From positions 1,277,354-1,341,353 of the forward strand of contig NZ_JAMOFV010000006.1 in NCBI RefSeq assembly GCF_023656515.1: a DNA stretch of 64,000 nt. Direction: 5' to 3'. The notes beneath the pieces are model-generated. The model made no database searches. It was not told the origin of the DNA and saw nothing but the letters and a program-made list of their open reading frames with translations. Of the stretch, positions 43,482-51,527 are shown piece after piece. Each line of letters starts with the position of its first letter. The stretch's first letter is position 1. Source of the stretch: Clostridium swellfunianum. GTDB lineage: Bacteria; Bacillota; Clostridia; Clostridiales; Clostridiaceae. The position numbers and the translations under genes are program-made.

Positions 43482-44174
43482 TTAAAATTTATTTTTGAAT
43501 TCTTCCCACTGATTTGATAGGCCTAAATCTTGAAATTTCTTGCTAAAATAATTTATTAATTCCTCCCTTAATTCTGAGTAATCTGTCATGGAGCTTTTTC
43601 TATTAAAGTAATCCCTTAGAAGTTCCTGTTCTTCTTTAGATAGGTAATAACTCAAGTTATCCCTGTCTTTATAAAGATCCTCCAAGGTTATTGGTCTGCT
43701 CTTATTCTCTTCTACAACCACAATCGTGGATGCTGCCATATCTCCAAGTCTTTTATGCTGCTTGTTAAAGAATATAAGTATTGCTCCAATACCTAACATA
43801 TCTGCAAATACTCTAAAAAGGTTTCGTATAGCAGAATGCTTCAAGGTTATTGGTTGACCATTAGTTCTTATAGTTCTAAGGTGCATAGCCTTTTTACCTA
43901 AAGTCTGCCCATTCATGCTCAGTTCCATTGCTATAAAATATCCATAGGTAATAATTGCATAAGTAAGAAGTGAAATTCCAACGATCCAACCGTAGTATCG
44001 CTGCCAAAAATCTTGTGAGTATACCATTATAAGAACTATTGCAATTCCTAAAATCAAAATAAATAATCCCTGCACTAAAGAATCTATAATTACAGCCGCG
44101 GTTCTAGAACCGATGTCGGCCAAAGTATATTCAACTTCTATATTTTCCGGAGTTGTAATTTTTATTTTTTTCAT
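43482..44174 (-). CDS. RDD family membrane protein
   Basis: 230 residues. The RDD domain covers residues 15-160: the start of the domain TAAVIIDSLVQG, then helices near 35-55, 62-85 and 115-140, with GQTLGKKAMHLRTIR and KRLGDMAASTIVV typical. A soluble tail of 70 residues, rich in Asp/Glu/Lys, follows. Family function is not settled (ion transport has been proposed). In many Gram-positives RDD genes sit with SpoIIM-like, DUF58 and MoxR genes, as here. Confidence 0.9.
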   Translation of the reverse strand: MKKIKITTPENIEVEYTLADIGSRTAAVIIDSLVQGLFILILGIAIVLIMVYSQDFWQRYYGWIVGISLLTYAIITYGYFIAMELSMNGQTLGKKAMHLRTIRTNGQPITLKHSAIRNLFRVFADMLGIGAILIFFNKQHKRLGDMAASTIVVVEENKSRPITLEDLYKDRDNLSYYLSKEEQELLRDYFNRKSSMTDYSELREELINYFSKKFQDLGLSNQWEEFKNKF

Positions 44175-44244
44175 ACTAGCCTCCTAAAATCCAATTATAT
44201 ACAATTACCTTTATATTTGTTAAAATATATCTGAGGTGAAAATT

Positions 44245-45207
44245 TTGAAAGAAGAACAATTTATTAAAACAAATTCAAATACATGGAGAGAGCTTGAAAG
44301 TCTCTCTACTGTTATCAATAAAAAAGGCATTAAGTCTCTGCCTTCAAATGAAGTTAAGAAGTTCCTAAGCATCTTTAGACAGTGCAGCCACCACCTTGCC
44401 TACGCTAGAACTCACTACCCTAAAAGCAACACCGAGAATTATTTAAACTCTCTTATTAGCAGTTGCCACAGCCATGTTTATGCTGTAAGAAAAGTATCTC
44501 CTGGAGAGTTTTTCAAGTACGTAGGCTACGAATTCCCAAGGCTTTTAAAGGAGCAAAAATGGTTTGTGTTAAGCTCCTTTGGTGTTTTTGCTTTTGGACT
44601 GTTGTTAAGTTTAATATTAGTTGCTGCTAATCCTGACAATGCTAACATGTTTCTTCCTGAAGCCATGGTAGAAGGAGTTAAAAGCGGAACTGCTGGAGGT
44701 GGAGGAGGTCAGTGGAATTATCCTCTAATGTCCAGCTATATAATGTTTAACAATATTTCTGTATCTCTAAGAGCCTTTGTATTTGGTATTACTCTCGGAC
44801 TTGGTACTATATACGTCTTGTTTTTTAACGGTGCTCTCTTAGGAGCCCTTACAGCACTTATGTATATGTACGGAAATCCTAAGCATTACTGGTCCTTGAT
44901 ACTTCCTCATGGAGTAATCGAGTTAACTGCTATCTTTATTTCAGGTGCAGCTGGTTTAACGATTGCTAAAAGCATGTTCCTTCCTGGAGAGCTAACAAGA
45001 AAGCACTCCCTCATAAATGCTTCAAAAAAAGCTGTATCCCTTGTTCTAGGAGTAATACTAATGCTCGTAATTGCAGGAGTTATTGAAGGTTTCTTTACTC
45101 CACTTAACATTTCCGAGGAAATAAAGTTAATTTTTGCAGCTATAACCGCTGTATTACTATCACTATATTTTGCTGTACCATACTTAATTAAAAGAAAACA
45201 TAATTAA
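44245..45207 (+). CDS. SpoIIM-like (stage II sporulation protein M domain) membrane protein
   Basis: About 320 residues. I start it at the TTG at 44245, with GAGGTGA 6 bases upstream; a GTG at 44236 lies inside that ribosome binding site. An N-terminal helical region (1-100) precedes the membrane part: helix 1 near 110-130, then MSSYIMFNNISVSLRAFVFGI, LGTIYVLFFNGALLGAL, PHGVIELTAIFISGAAGL and two more. This is the SpoIIM domain; true SpoIIM takes part in engulfment with SpoIID/P, but this longer version in RDD/MoxR clusters is of unknown role. It is divergent from the RDD gene. Confidence 0.9.
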   Translation: MKEEQFIKTNSNTWRELESLSTVINKKGIKSLPSNEVKKFLSIFRQCSHHLAYARTHYPKSNTENYLNSLISSCHSHVYAVRKVSPGEFFKYVGYEFPRLLKEQKWFVLSSFGVFAFGLLLSLILVAANPDNANMFLPEAMVEGVKSGTAGGGGGQWNYPLMSSYIMFNNISVSLRAFVFGITLGLGTIYVLFFNGALLGALTALMYMYGNPKHYWSLILPHGVIELTAIFISGAAGLTIAKSMFLPGELTRKHSLINASKKAVSLVLGVILMLVIAGVIEGFFTPLNISEEIKLIFAAITAVLLSLYFAVPYLIKRKHN

Positions 45208-45387
45208 CAGAATATCGTTGATTCATAATGTAAAGTACACTATTTTAAAATAATGTTGATTTAGAGGATGAGCTTCATAATTAAAGCCATTAAGCAGACT
45301 AAGGGAGCTCTAGACTTCTTATGTGAAAGCAAACTGCTTCCAGATGATCTCACCCTCTACAAGTCAACACAATTTAAAAATCTAGAC

Positions 45388-46701
45388 CTACATAAAGGTC
45401 TTATTCTTAATCCTAATGTACTGATTTATTGCCTCAACTTCTATTTTCTCCGCTTCACATTCCAAGCAGTAAATTCCTCTCCTATTTAAGAGATTTTTTA
45501 TTTTCTTTCTTTCATTTAGCAGCTCTAAAGCCACACCTTTATCAAAAAGCTCCTGCTGGTTTTTTATTTTCTGTGCAGCTAAACTTTCCAAGCTTTCATT
45601 CCTTATAAGCATAATAACCACAAGATTATTTTTGCTTATTACAGGCAGTGTCCTAAGCATATTTTCCGCTTCCTCTACTGTCTCAAAGTCGGTAAAAAGA
45701 AACACTATACTTCTATGACGTTCCTTTCTCTTAAAGTAATAAAACGCTTCTTCATAGTTTGAGGTTTGATTTGTATAATCAATGTGGTAAAGCTCTTCAA
45801 GCATTTGATTTCTATGTCCTGCTCCCTTTCCTGGTGGCAGCATATTGCTTACTTCTGTATTAAAAATAAGCAAAGCTGATTGGTCTCCATTTTGATTAAC
45901 TATGTCAGAAAGCACTAAAGCGGTATTAACTGCCAAATCCAGCTTTCTGTAACCTCTCACACTGTAGCTCATAGGTCTTCCAGTGTCTATAAATATGTGA
46001 ACATGCTGATTTTTTTCTGGCTCGTATTGATTTACAATAGGCTTATTTTCCCTGGCTGTTGCCTGCCAGTTAATCTTCCTATATTCGTCTCCTGCTACAT
46101 ACTCTCTGAGAGACTCAAAGGAAGTTCCCCGTCCAAGCATTCTAAGACTTTTTTCACCCTGCTTTAGCTGGCGGTTATTTGTTATGCTCATTCTGTACTT
46201 TCTCAAATTTTTCAAGTTAGGGTAAACCTTATACTCTTTATCTAAATCCAGCTTAAATTGCTTAGCACACAACTTTAGCTTCCCCTCATATCTCACATGA
46301 ACATTTCCAAATTTATAAGCTCCACGTTTTGTAGGTGTAACAAAATATTGAAATAATTTCTTCTCATGAGGATTGACAAAGCCTTTCATAAGCTTATTTC
46401 CTGTTTCAAAATTAAATTCTGGAACCTCATCTATTAATTCTATGTTAAATATACTATCACCTTTGTTATACACCTCAAACTCTATAGCTTCTCTTTCGTA
46501 TATAGATAATTCTTCTCTGTCTCTTCGCTCTATGTGCAGAATCTCTTGTCCTGGAGATATAAAATAGTCAATTAGAAGCAGCAAAGCACATAAAAGGTTA
46601 TATACTATAAAAATACTAAAGGAGATATTCAACATAGCCCCAATTACCAAGAGCAAAATACCAAAGCAAAGTAAATATATAAACCTTCTGGTTATATTCA
46701 A
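45388..46701 (-). CDS. DUF58 domain protein
   Basis: About 437 residues. Two membrane helices near the N-terminus (about 10-55), then a beta-rich part, then the DUF58/vWA-like domain: GRGTSFESLREYVAGDEYRKINWQATARENKPIVNQYEPE at about 195-235 is diagnostic, and FIDTGRPMS holds the metal-site-like DxGxxS. It works with the MoxR ATPase encoded just upstream (17 bases apart), as MoxR-DUF58 pairs do in folding or metal insertion. The TTG at 46701 follows GGGTGA; a GTG at 46710 is the alternative. Confidence 0.9.
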   Translation of the reverse strand: MNITRRFIYLLCFGILLLVIGAMLNISFSIFIVYNLLCALLLLIDYFISPGQEILHIERRDREELSIYEREAIEFEVYNKGDSIFNIELIDEVPEFNFETGNKLMKGFVNPHEKKLFQYFVTPTKRGAYKFGNVHVRYEGKLKLCAKQFKLDLDKEYKVYPNLKNLRKYRMSITNNRQLKQGEKSLRMLGRGTSFESLREYVAGDEYRKINWQATARENKPIVNQYEPEKNQHVHIFIDTGRPMSYSVRGYRKLDLAVNTALVLSDIVNQNGDQSALLIFNTEVSNMLPPGKGAGHRNQMLEELYHIDYTNQTSNYEEAFYYFKRKERHRSIVFLFTDFETVEEAENMLRTLPVISKNNLVVIMLIRNESLESLAAQKIKNQQELFDKGVALELLNERKKIKNLLNRRGIYCLECEAEKIEVEAINQYIRIKNKTFM

Positions 46702-46718
46702 AGCTATCACCCTGCTCT

Positions 46719-47657
46719 CTATCTTGGTACTTTTACTTTAGATAAAATATCTCTAATAACTTCATCGGACCTCACCCCTTCAAGCTCTAATTCAGGCTTT
46801 AGGGTTATTCTATGTCTCAAGGTAGGTATTGCCATTTTCTTAATATCTTCTGGTATTACATAGTCTCTTCCATTGTAATAAGCACAAGCCTTAGAGCACT
46901 GGAGCAGTGCAATTGAGCCTCTTGGCGAGCTTCCTATTTCAATGGTAGGATTAGTTCTAGTTTCAGAAACTATGTTTACTACGTATTCCAACAGTGCTTC
47001 TTCCACCTTAACCTTTTTCACTTCTTCTCTAGCTCTTAAAATGTCCTCTGCGGTATATACTCTTTCTAAATTACATTTGCCTAAATCAATACTTGAGAAT
47101 CCTTCATGATGCCTTTTTAAAACCTCTTTCTCCGCATTATTAGAGGGGTAATCAATAATAATCTTCATTAAAAACCTGTCTACCAATGCTTCAGGAAGAG
47201 GATAAGTGCCTTCATACTCTAAAGGATTTTGTGTTGCAAACACCATATAAGGTATAGGCAGTTCATGCATCTCTCCATCGATAGAAACTGTGTTTTCAGA
47301 CATTGCCTCTAAAAGGCCTGCCTGTGTCTTTGGTGGTGTACGATTTATTTCATCTGCTAAGATAAAGTTTGTAAATACTGGGCCTTTTTTAAGTTCAAAT
47401 TCTCTTGTCTGCAGATTAAAAATTCTTGTACCCGTTATATCTGCTGGCATAAGGTCTGGAGTAAATTGAATTCTTTTAAAATCCAATGAAAGTGTCTTTG
47501 CAAGTGCTCTAACCATCAAGGTTTTTGCTAGTCCTGGTACCCCTTCAAGAAGTACGTGCCCTCCGCTTAATAGGCTTATTATTGACTGTTCTATAAGCTC
47601 TTCCTGCTCAACAATAACTTTTTTAAGCTCATCATTTATTTTCTTAAGGTTTTCCAA
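46719..47657 (-). CDS. MoxR family AAA+ ATPase
   Basis: 312 residues, AAA+ chaperone of the MoxR branch: Walker A LEGVPGLAKTL, pore segment FKRIQFTPDLMPADITGT, Walker B FILADEINRTPPKTQ, sensor 1 VFATQNPLEYEGTYPLPEALVDRF, sensor 2 GSSPRGSIALL. The TTG start has GGAGAG 7 bases upstream and overlaps the DUF4350 gene by 22 bases. MoxR proteins work with vWA/DUF58 partners to fold or assemble complexes; the DUF58 partner follows. Confidence 0.95.
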   Translation of the reverse strand: MENLKKINDELKKVIVEQEELIEQSIISLLSGGHVLLEGVPGLAKTLMVRALAKTLSLDFKRIQFTPDLMPADITGTRIFNLQTREFELKKGPVFTNFILADEINRTPPKTQAGLLEAMSENTVSIDGEMHELPIPYMVFATQNPLEYEGTYPLPEALVDRFLMKIIIDYPSNNAEKEVLKRHHEGFSSIDLGKCNLERVYTAEDILRAREEVKKVKVEEALLEYVVNIVSETRTNPTIEIGSSPRGSIALLQCSKACAYYNGRDYVIPEDIKKMAIPTLRHRITLKPELELEGVRSDEVIRDILSKVKVPR

Positions 47658-48628
47658 TATAAATCTCTCCTTTTCTTTAACACTTTATTAAGCTGCTCAA
47701 TAACGCTGATAATTCTTGTATAATCTTTATTCTTTTTCTTTAGTTTTGTATCCTTCATAAATTCATAAACCTGCTTTGCTTTGTTAAGTTCTGCAAGCCC
47801 CTGTCTTTCCCACTCCTCAATCCATTCTTCTTCATTAGATTTCAGTTGCCTTAATAGATTGCTGTAGTATATATCAGCTATCAAATCGTATGCTTTCGTC
47901 TGTCTATATAAAGAAGAGGCTGAGTACAGATATTCATTTTCAGTTCTTTCAACTTCATCATATAAGGCTATAGGCTTTCCAAAACGCTTGCCCTTGCAGT
48001 AGAAAAATGCTGCCAGGCTCAATATAATCTGGAATACTAAAAACCTTAACCATAAAGGCACATAATCCCATAAAGTTTTATTTGATGGTTTATCATACAG
48101 ATGGGACTCATTAAAATATATCTTTTTATTACCTTGCTTGCCTATCTCTTCGAGCAATTCATAGGCTCCAGCCGTATTGCTCATGAGTTGTTTATTTGTT
48201 ATTTGAAAAGCATCATATCCTACTACTATTCCATTTCCATATTTATAAATTATAAACTTTCCTCTTATTTCAGGCTTCAAATCAAATTCTACAACACGGA
48301 AGCTTTCTGGAGCTAAATGTATTAAAGTTCCACCTTGATTAAGCCATGTTTTAAGCTCCTCGCTATTCAAATTAAAGCTTCCTCCAGATGCAGCAATTTG
48401 AATTGTATTTATATCATGTTCAATTACAGGTTTCAAACTTCTTTCTGCTGGAAGCTTTAGCTGCCTTAATGTTTCATAAAACACACTAGATCCCATAGAA
48501 GATTTGTTTATAACAGAATAAGCTGGAAGCTTATTTTCCATCCTGCTTGAAACAAAAAAAGCTGCCCAAAGAAAAATTGGAATAAGGATTAAAAATATAA
48601 TTAAATCTCTGCTTTTTCTAGCCTTCAT
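47636..48628 (-). CDS. DUF4350 domain membrane protein
   Basis: About 330 residues. Helix near the N-terminus (IIFLILIPIFLWAAFFVSS), then an extracytoplasmic part (about 30-190) that resembles a class I glutamine-amidotransferase-like DUF4350 fold (LKTWLNQGGTLIHLAPES). A second helix (LWLRFLVFQIILSLAAFFY) precedes a cytoplasmic helical tail. I use the ATG at 48628, with AAGGTGA 7 bases away. It overlaps both neighbours, so the five genes from 50241 to 45388 form one operon. Confidence 0.82.
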   Translation of the reverse strand: MKARKSRDLIIFLILIPIFLWAAFFVSSRMENKLPAYSVINKSSMGSSVFYETLRQLKLPAERSLKPVIEHDINTIQIAASGGSFNLNSEELKTWLNQGGTLIHLAPESFRVVEFDLKPEIRGKFIIYKYGNGIVVGYDAFQITNKQLMSNTAGAYELLEEIGKQGNKKIYFNESHLYDKPSNKTLWDYVPLWLRFLVFQIILSLAAFFYCKGKRFGKPIALYDEVERTENEYLYSASSLYRQTKAYDLIADIYYSNLLRQLKSNEEEWIEEWERQGLAELNKAKQVYEFMKDTKLKKKNKDYTRIISVIEQLNKVLKKRRDLYWKTLRK

Positions 48629-49283
48629 ATTCAATCACCTTCTTCCACAAAAGCTCAACCCCTTCGCTCCACTGATTATAACTTTCCTCATCAGCTAGCC
48701 TGTGTCCATACCAAGTTTGATTGAATATATCTGAAATTCTTTTAAATACATCTGCCCTATCAAAATTACTCTTTCGTAAATACTTAAATATTTCTTCATT
48801 TGTTTTAGTCTCATCAAGATAAACTAAATTTTTCTCATGCATTAAAAGCAGAAGTGCAATAAACTCAAAACGAACAGCCTGTCTTAAATCTCCTGTATTC
48901 TTAAAGCTTAAAGCCTTTTGTCTTAAAGTAGCTGGTGTAGTCCTGTGGTCAATTTTTTCTCCGAGTATCTCCTTAACTCTTTTCTTTCTTTCAAAGGTCT
49001 TATTAATCTTAACTATTATAATTACTATAATAGCCATGATAGCCAATATCCCAATTATCATGAACACTGTTGAAAGTGTATCTGAAACCTTAGCTGGATT
49101 ATCCATATTTAAAAGCTTCTTCTTAAACCACTTTTGTAAGGCATTTGACAGATTATCCTTAATATCTTTTATAAAATCCTTTATAGGATTCTTTAAATGC
49201 GCATATTCTGTACGGTTTAATATACCATGTACAGCATCATCAAACTTATCTTTAGAGGGAATCATTAAACTCAGTAACTTCAC
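48618..49283 (-). CDS. DUF4129 domain membrane protein
   Basis: 221 residues, GTG start with AAGGAAG upstream. One helix (about 70-95: LSTVFMIIGILAIMAIIVII), then a cytoplasmic helical DUF4129 region with LRQAVRFEFIALLLLMHEKNLV and DIFNQTWYGHRLADEESYNQW. DUF4129 proteins stand beside transglutaminase or MoxR/DUF58 genes. It overlaps the upstream membrane protein gene by 32 bases and the DUF4350 gene by 11. Confidence 0.85.
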   Translation of the reverse strand: MKLLSLMIPSKDKFDDAVHGILNRTEYAHLKNPIKDFIKDIKDNLSNALQKWFKKKLLNMDNPAKVSDTLSTVFMIIGILAIMAIIVIIIVKINKTFERKKRVKEILGEKIDHRTTPATLRQKALSFKNTGDLRQAVRFEFIALLLLMHEKNLVYLDETKTNEEIFKYLRKSNFDRADVFKRISDIFNQTWYGHRLADEESYNQWSEGVELLWKKVIEYEG

Positions 49284-50241
49284 TTACTTGCTTCCTTTCC
49301 TCATTTTTTTGAATTTCCTTAAGTTTTAAGGCTATATCCAAACCTTCCTTCTTAAATCTTTGATTAAAATAAAGCATAGATATCATTATGATAGATATAG
49401 GACTTATCACCATCCATGTAATAAGGCTTATAGGCCAATTTGCATATCCATAAATTATACTAAAGAAGGTCATAAAATCTTCGCTAATATTTAAAAACTT
49501 GGCAATTAGATAAACTAATCCTGAAACCACTGCTAATAAAGTGTCAATAGAAGCCCTTAATGCAAATACAGTTAGGCTAAATAAAAGCGTATACCCAAAT
49601 ACCTTCCAGTAGCTGCCTCTAATCAAACTAAAGCTTCGTTTTATAGAAGCAATTATGCCTCTTTTCTCTATTACTAAAATATTTAGGGTAAAGTCAAACC
49701 AGGTTGCATATGCCATTATCACAAAGACTATAGCCAGCACAAAAATAAGCGGTGGTATTATAAATAAAAAACCTCTTCCTGCATACATATCAAGGTTAAA
49801 CATCATCTTGTCAAATATTCCAAATGCAGACTTACCAATAAGCCAAAATATGCCCCCAATTGGTACAAACATTAATACCCCAATAAGTATTATTCCATAA
49901 ACCTTAAAAATGCTCTTAAAGGAAATTTTTATTGCATCTTGGGCAAAAACTGTTTCACCTGTGTATTCCTGACTAACAATTTTAATAGTTCCAGCATAAA
50001 GGCTTATACCAAAAGCTGCAGCTAGTATACCTATGAAAGCTAAAAATATACCCATAAGCCAAAAGCTTTCAAGCAGTCCTGCAAACAAAGCTGATATTAT
50101 AACACCAAGAATTATAATTAATAGGACAGAAATAAAAGCTACAATTCCATAACCTATAGTAAATAACGCTATGCTTTTCACATGCTTTCGTAAAATCTCA
50201 ATTGATTTGTCCATTATCTCTGAAAGACTCATTATACCCAT
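49252..50241 (-). CDS. Polytopic membrane protein (glycerophosphodiesterase membrane-domain-like)
   Basis: 329 residues, six predicted helices: about 25-60, 62-80, 110-135, 150-175, 210-235 and 260-290. The N-terminus SLSEIMDKSIEILRKHVKSI and the KRSFSLIRGSYWKVFGYTLL segment resemble the membrane domain fused to glycerophosphoryl diester phosphodiesterases in some bacteria, here standing alone. First gene of the DUF4129/DUF4350/MoxR/DUF58 operon; GGAGATTTTAT before the ATG. Function unknown. Confidence 0.75.
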   Translation of the reverse strand: MGIMSLSEIMDKSIEILRKHVKSIALFTIGYGIVAFISVLLIIILGVIISALFAGLLESFWLMGIFLAFIGILAAAFGISLYAGTIKIVSQEYTGETVFAQDAIKISFKSIFKVYGIILIGVLMFVPIGGIFWLIGKSAFGIFDKMMFNLDMYAGRGFLFIIPPLIFVLAIVFVIMAYATWFDFTLNILVIEKRGIIASIKRSFSLIRGSYWKVFGYTLLFSLTVFALRASIDTLLAVVSGLVYLIAKFLNISEDFMTFFSIIYGYANWPISLITWMVISPISIIMISMLYFNQRFKKEGLDIALKLKEIQKNEERKQVSEVTEFNDSL

Positions 50242-50304
50242 ATAAAATCTCCTATGCCAATTTTTTCTAACAATGCTAATTTCTATTTTACTATAAGAAG
50301 TAAA

Positions 50305-50344
50305 AAATAAAAAGATATAATCACCTAATAAGGATTACATCTTT
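50305..50344 (-). terminator. Terminator of the TrhO gene
   Basis: A 12-bp stem with one wobble (50311-50322 with 50333-50344), followed on the minus strand by TTTTATTTTTTAC. Confidence 0.85.
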
Positions 50345-50360
50345 TGTATATATTTACCTT

Positions 50361-51362
50361 CTAAGCTTGAAGCTTGCCTAATCTCTTGGAAGCCTCCACA
50401 AGCTTTATATGCTTCTGATTATATTTTTCATAAACTTTTAGCTTTTCCTTAAGTCTAACTCTAGCGTCTCTATTAGGATGAAGCTTCACATGTTCAACAC
50501 ATTTATCAGAACAAAAGCCCTCATGCACCTTCTCACAAGCTTCACAGCAGATGTGCTGATCGTGGCAGTCGTCATTTGTGCAATTTATATATCTATCGCT
50601 AGGCTGTCCGCAATGCTTGCACCTCGATACAACTACATCTTCCTCAGTGTTATTTATTTTCACAGAAATTCTTTCATCAAACACATAGCACTTACCCTCA
50701 AAAAGTCTTCCTTTGGTGTTCTCATTCTTTCCATAAGTCACTATGCCGCCTTCAAGATGATACACCTCATTAAAGCCTTGATTTAAAAATACTCCAGTAA
50801 GTTTTTCACATCTAATTCCACCTGTGCAGTAGGTTAATATTTTCTTATCCTTATATTCAGACAAGTTTTCTGCTATCCATTGTGGAAACTGCTTAAAGTT
50901 TTTTACTTCTGGCTTTATAGCACCTTTGAAGTGTCCTAGTTCATATTCATAGTCATTTCTTCCATCAACTACTATCACATCATCCCTTTGAAGCATTTCG
51001 TACCATTCCTCTGGTTTTAGATATTCACCTACCTTTTCATTGGGACTAATATCATCCTCTGGAAGCAAGGTTATAATACTTTTTCTATTTCTTACATACA
51101 TCTTCTTAAAGGCATTTTCTTCTACTTCATCAATTTTAAAAACCATATCAGCAAACCTTGAGTCTGAATGAACTTTCTCCATATAAGCATTAGTTTGCTC
51201 TACAGTTCCTGAAACTGTGCCATTCAAGCCTTCTTCTGCTACTAAAATACGCCCTTTAAGCCCAAGCTGCTTGCAAAGCTCTAAATGCTCCTTAGCAAAA
51301 TTCTCGGGATCTTCTATTTTAATAAATTTATAATATAGCAAAACTCTATATTCCTTGTTCAT
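50361..51362 (-). CDS. trhO: tRNA uridine(34) hydroxylase (rhodanese-like TrhO/YceA)
   Basis: 333 residues. TrhO hydroxylates U34 of certain tRNAs to 5-hydroxyuridine using prephenate-dependent or oxygen-dependent chemistry. An N-terminal acylphosphatase-like domain (CKQLGLKGRILVAEEGLNGTVSG) is followed by a rhodanese domain (VIVVDGRNDYEYELGHFKGA) with the active loop CTGGIRCEK at about 186. The C-terminal 100 residues carry many cysteines in pairs (CKHCGQ, CTNDDCHDQHICCEACEKVH), likely a zinc module, as in the Firmicute forms. The ATG at 51362 is weakly preceded by AAAGGGC. Single gene. Confidence 0.93.
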   Translation of the reverse strand: MNKEYRVLLYYKFIKIEDPENFAKEHLELCKQLGLKGRILVAEEGLNGTVSGTVEQTNAYMEKVHSDSRFADMVFKIDEVEENAFKKMYVRNRKSIITLLPEDDISPNEKVGEYLKPEEWYEMLQRDDVIVVDGRNDYEYELGHFKGAIKPEVKNFKQFPQWIAENLSEYKDKKILTYCTGGIRCEKLTGVFLNQGFNEVYHLEGGIVTYGKNENTKGRLFEGKCYVFDERISVKINNTEEDVVVSRCKHCGQPSDRYINCTNDDCHDQHICCEACEKVHEGFCSDKCVEHVKLHPNRDARVRLKEKLKVYEKYNQKHIKLVEASKRLGKLQA

Positions 51363-51484
51363 CTTTAGCCCTTTCTAAATCTCTATTATCATTTTTAAAC
51401 TTTTTTAGCTACTAATATAATAAAACAATCTGCATAATTTGTAAATGATAAATATTATCACCTAAAACTTTATATCAATTTCCA

Positions 51485-51521
51485 ATAAAAAATCCCTTGA
51501 GAATAAAAAATCTCAAGGGAT
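51485..51521 (-). terminator. Terminator of the WG-repeat gene
   Basis: Perfect 11-bp stem, ATCCCTTGAGA (51492-51502) with TCTCAAGGGAT (51511-51521); on the minus strand TTTTTTATTGG follows. Confidence 0.9.
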
Positions 51522-51527
51522 ACGTCT

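Noticed and set aside
45268-45489. Plus-strand frame of 73 codons next to the SpoIIM-like gene
   Set aside because: It runs over the 3' end of the DUF58 gene, its GAGG abuts the ATG, and its residues look like random translation.
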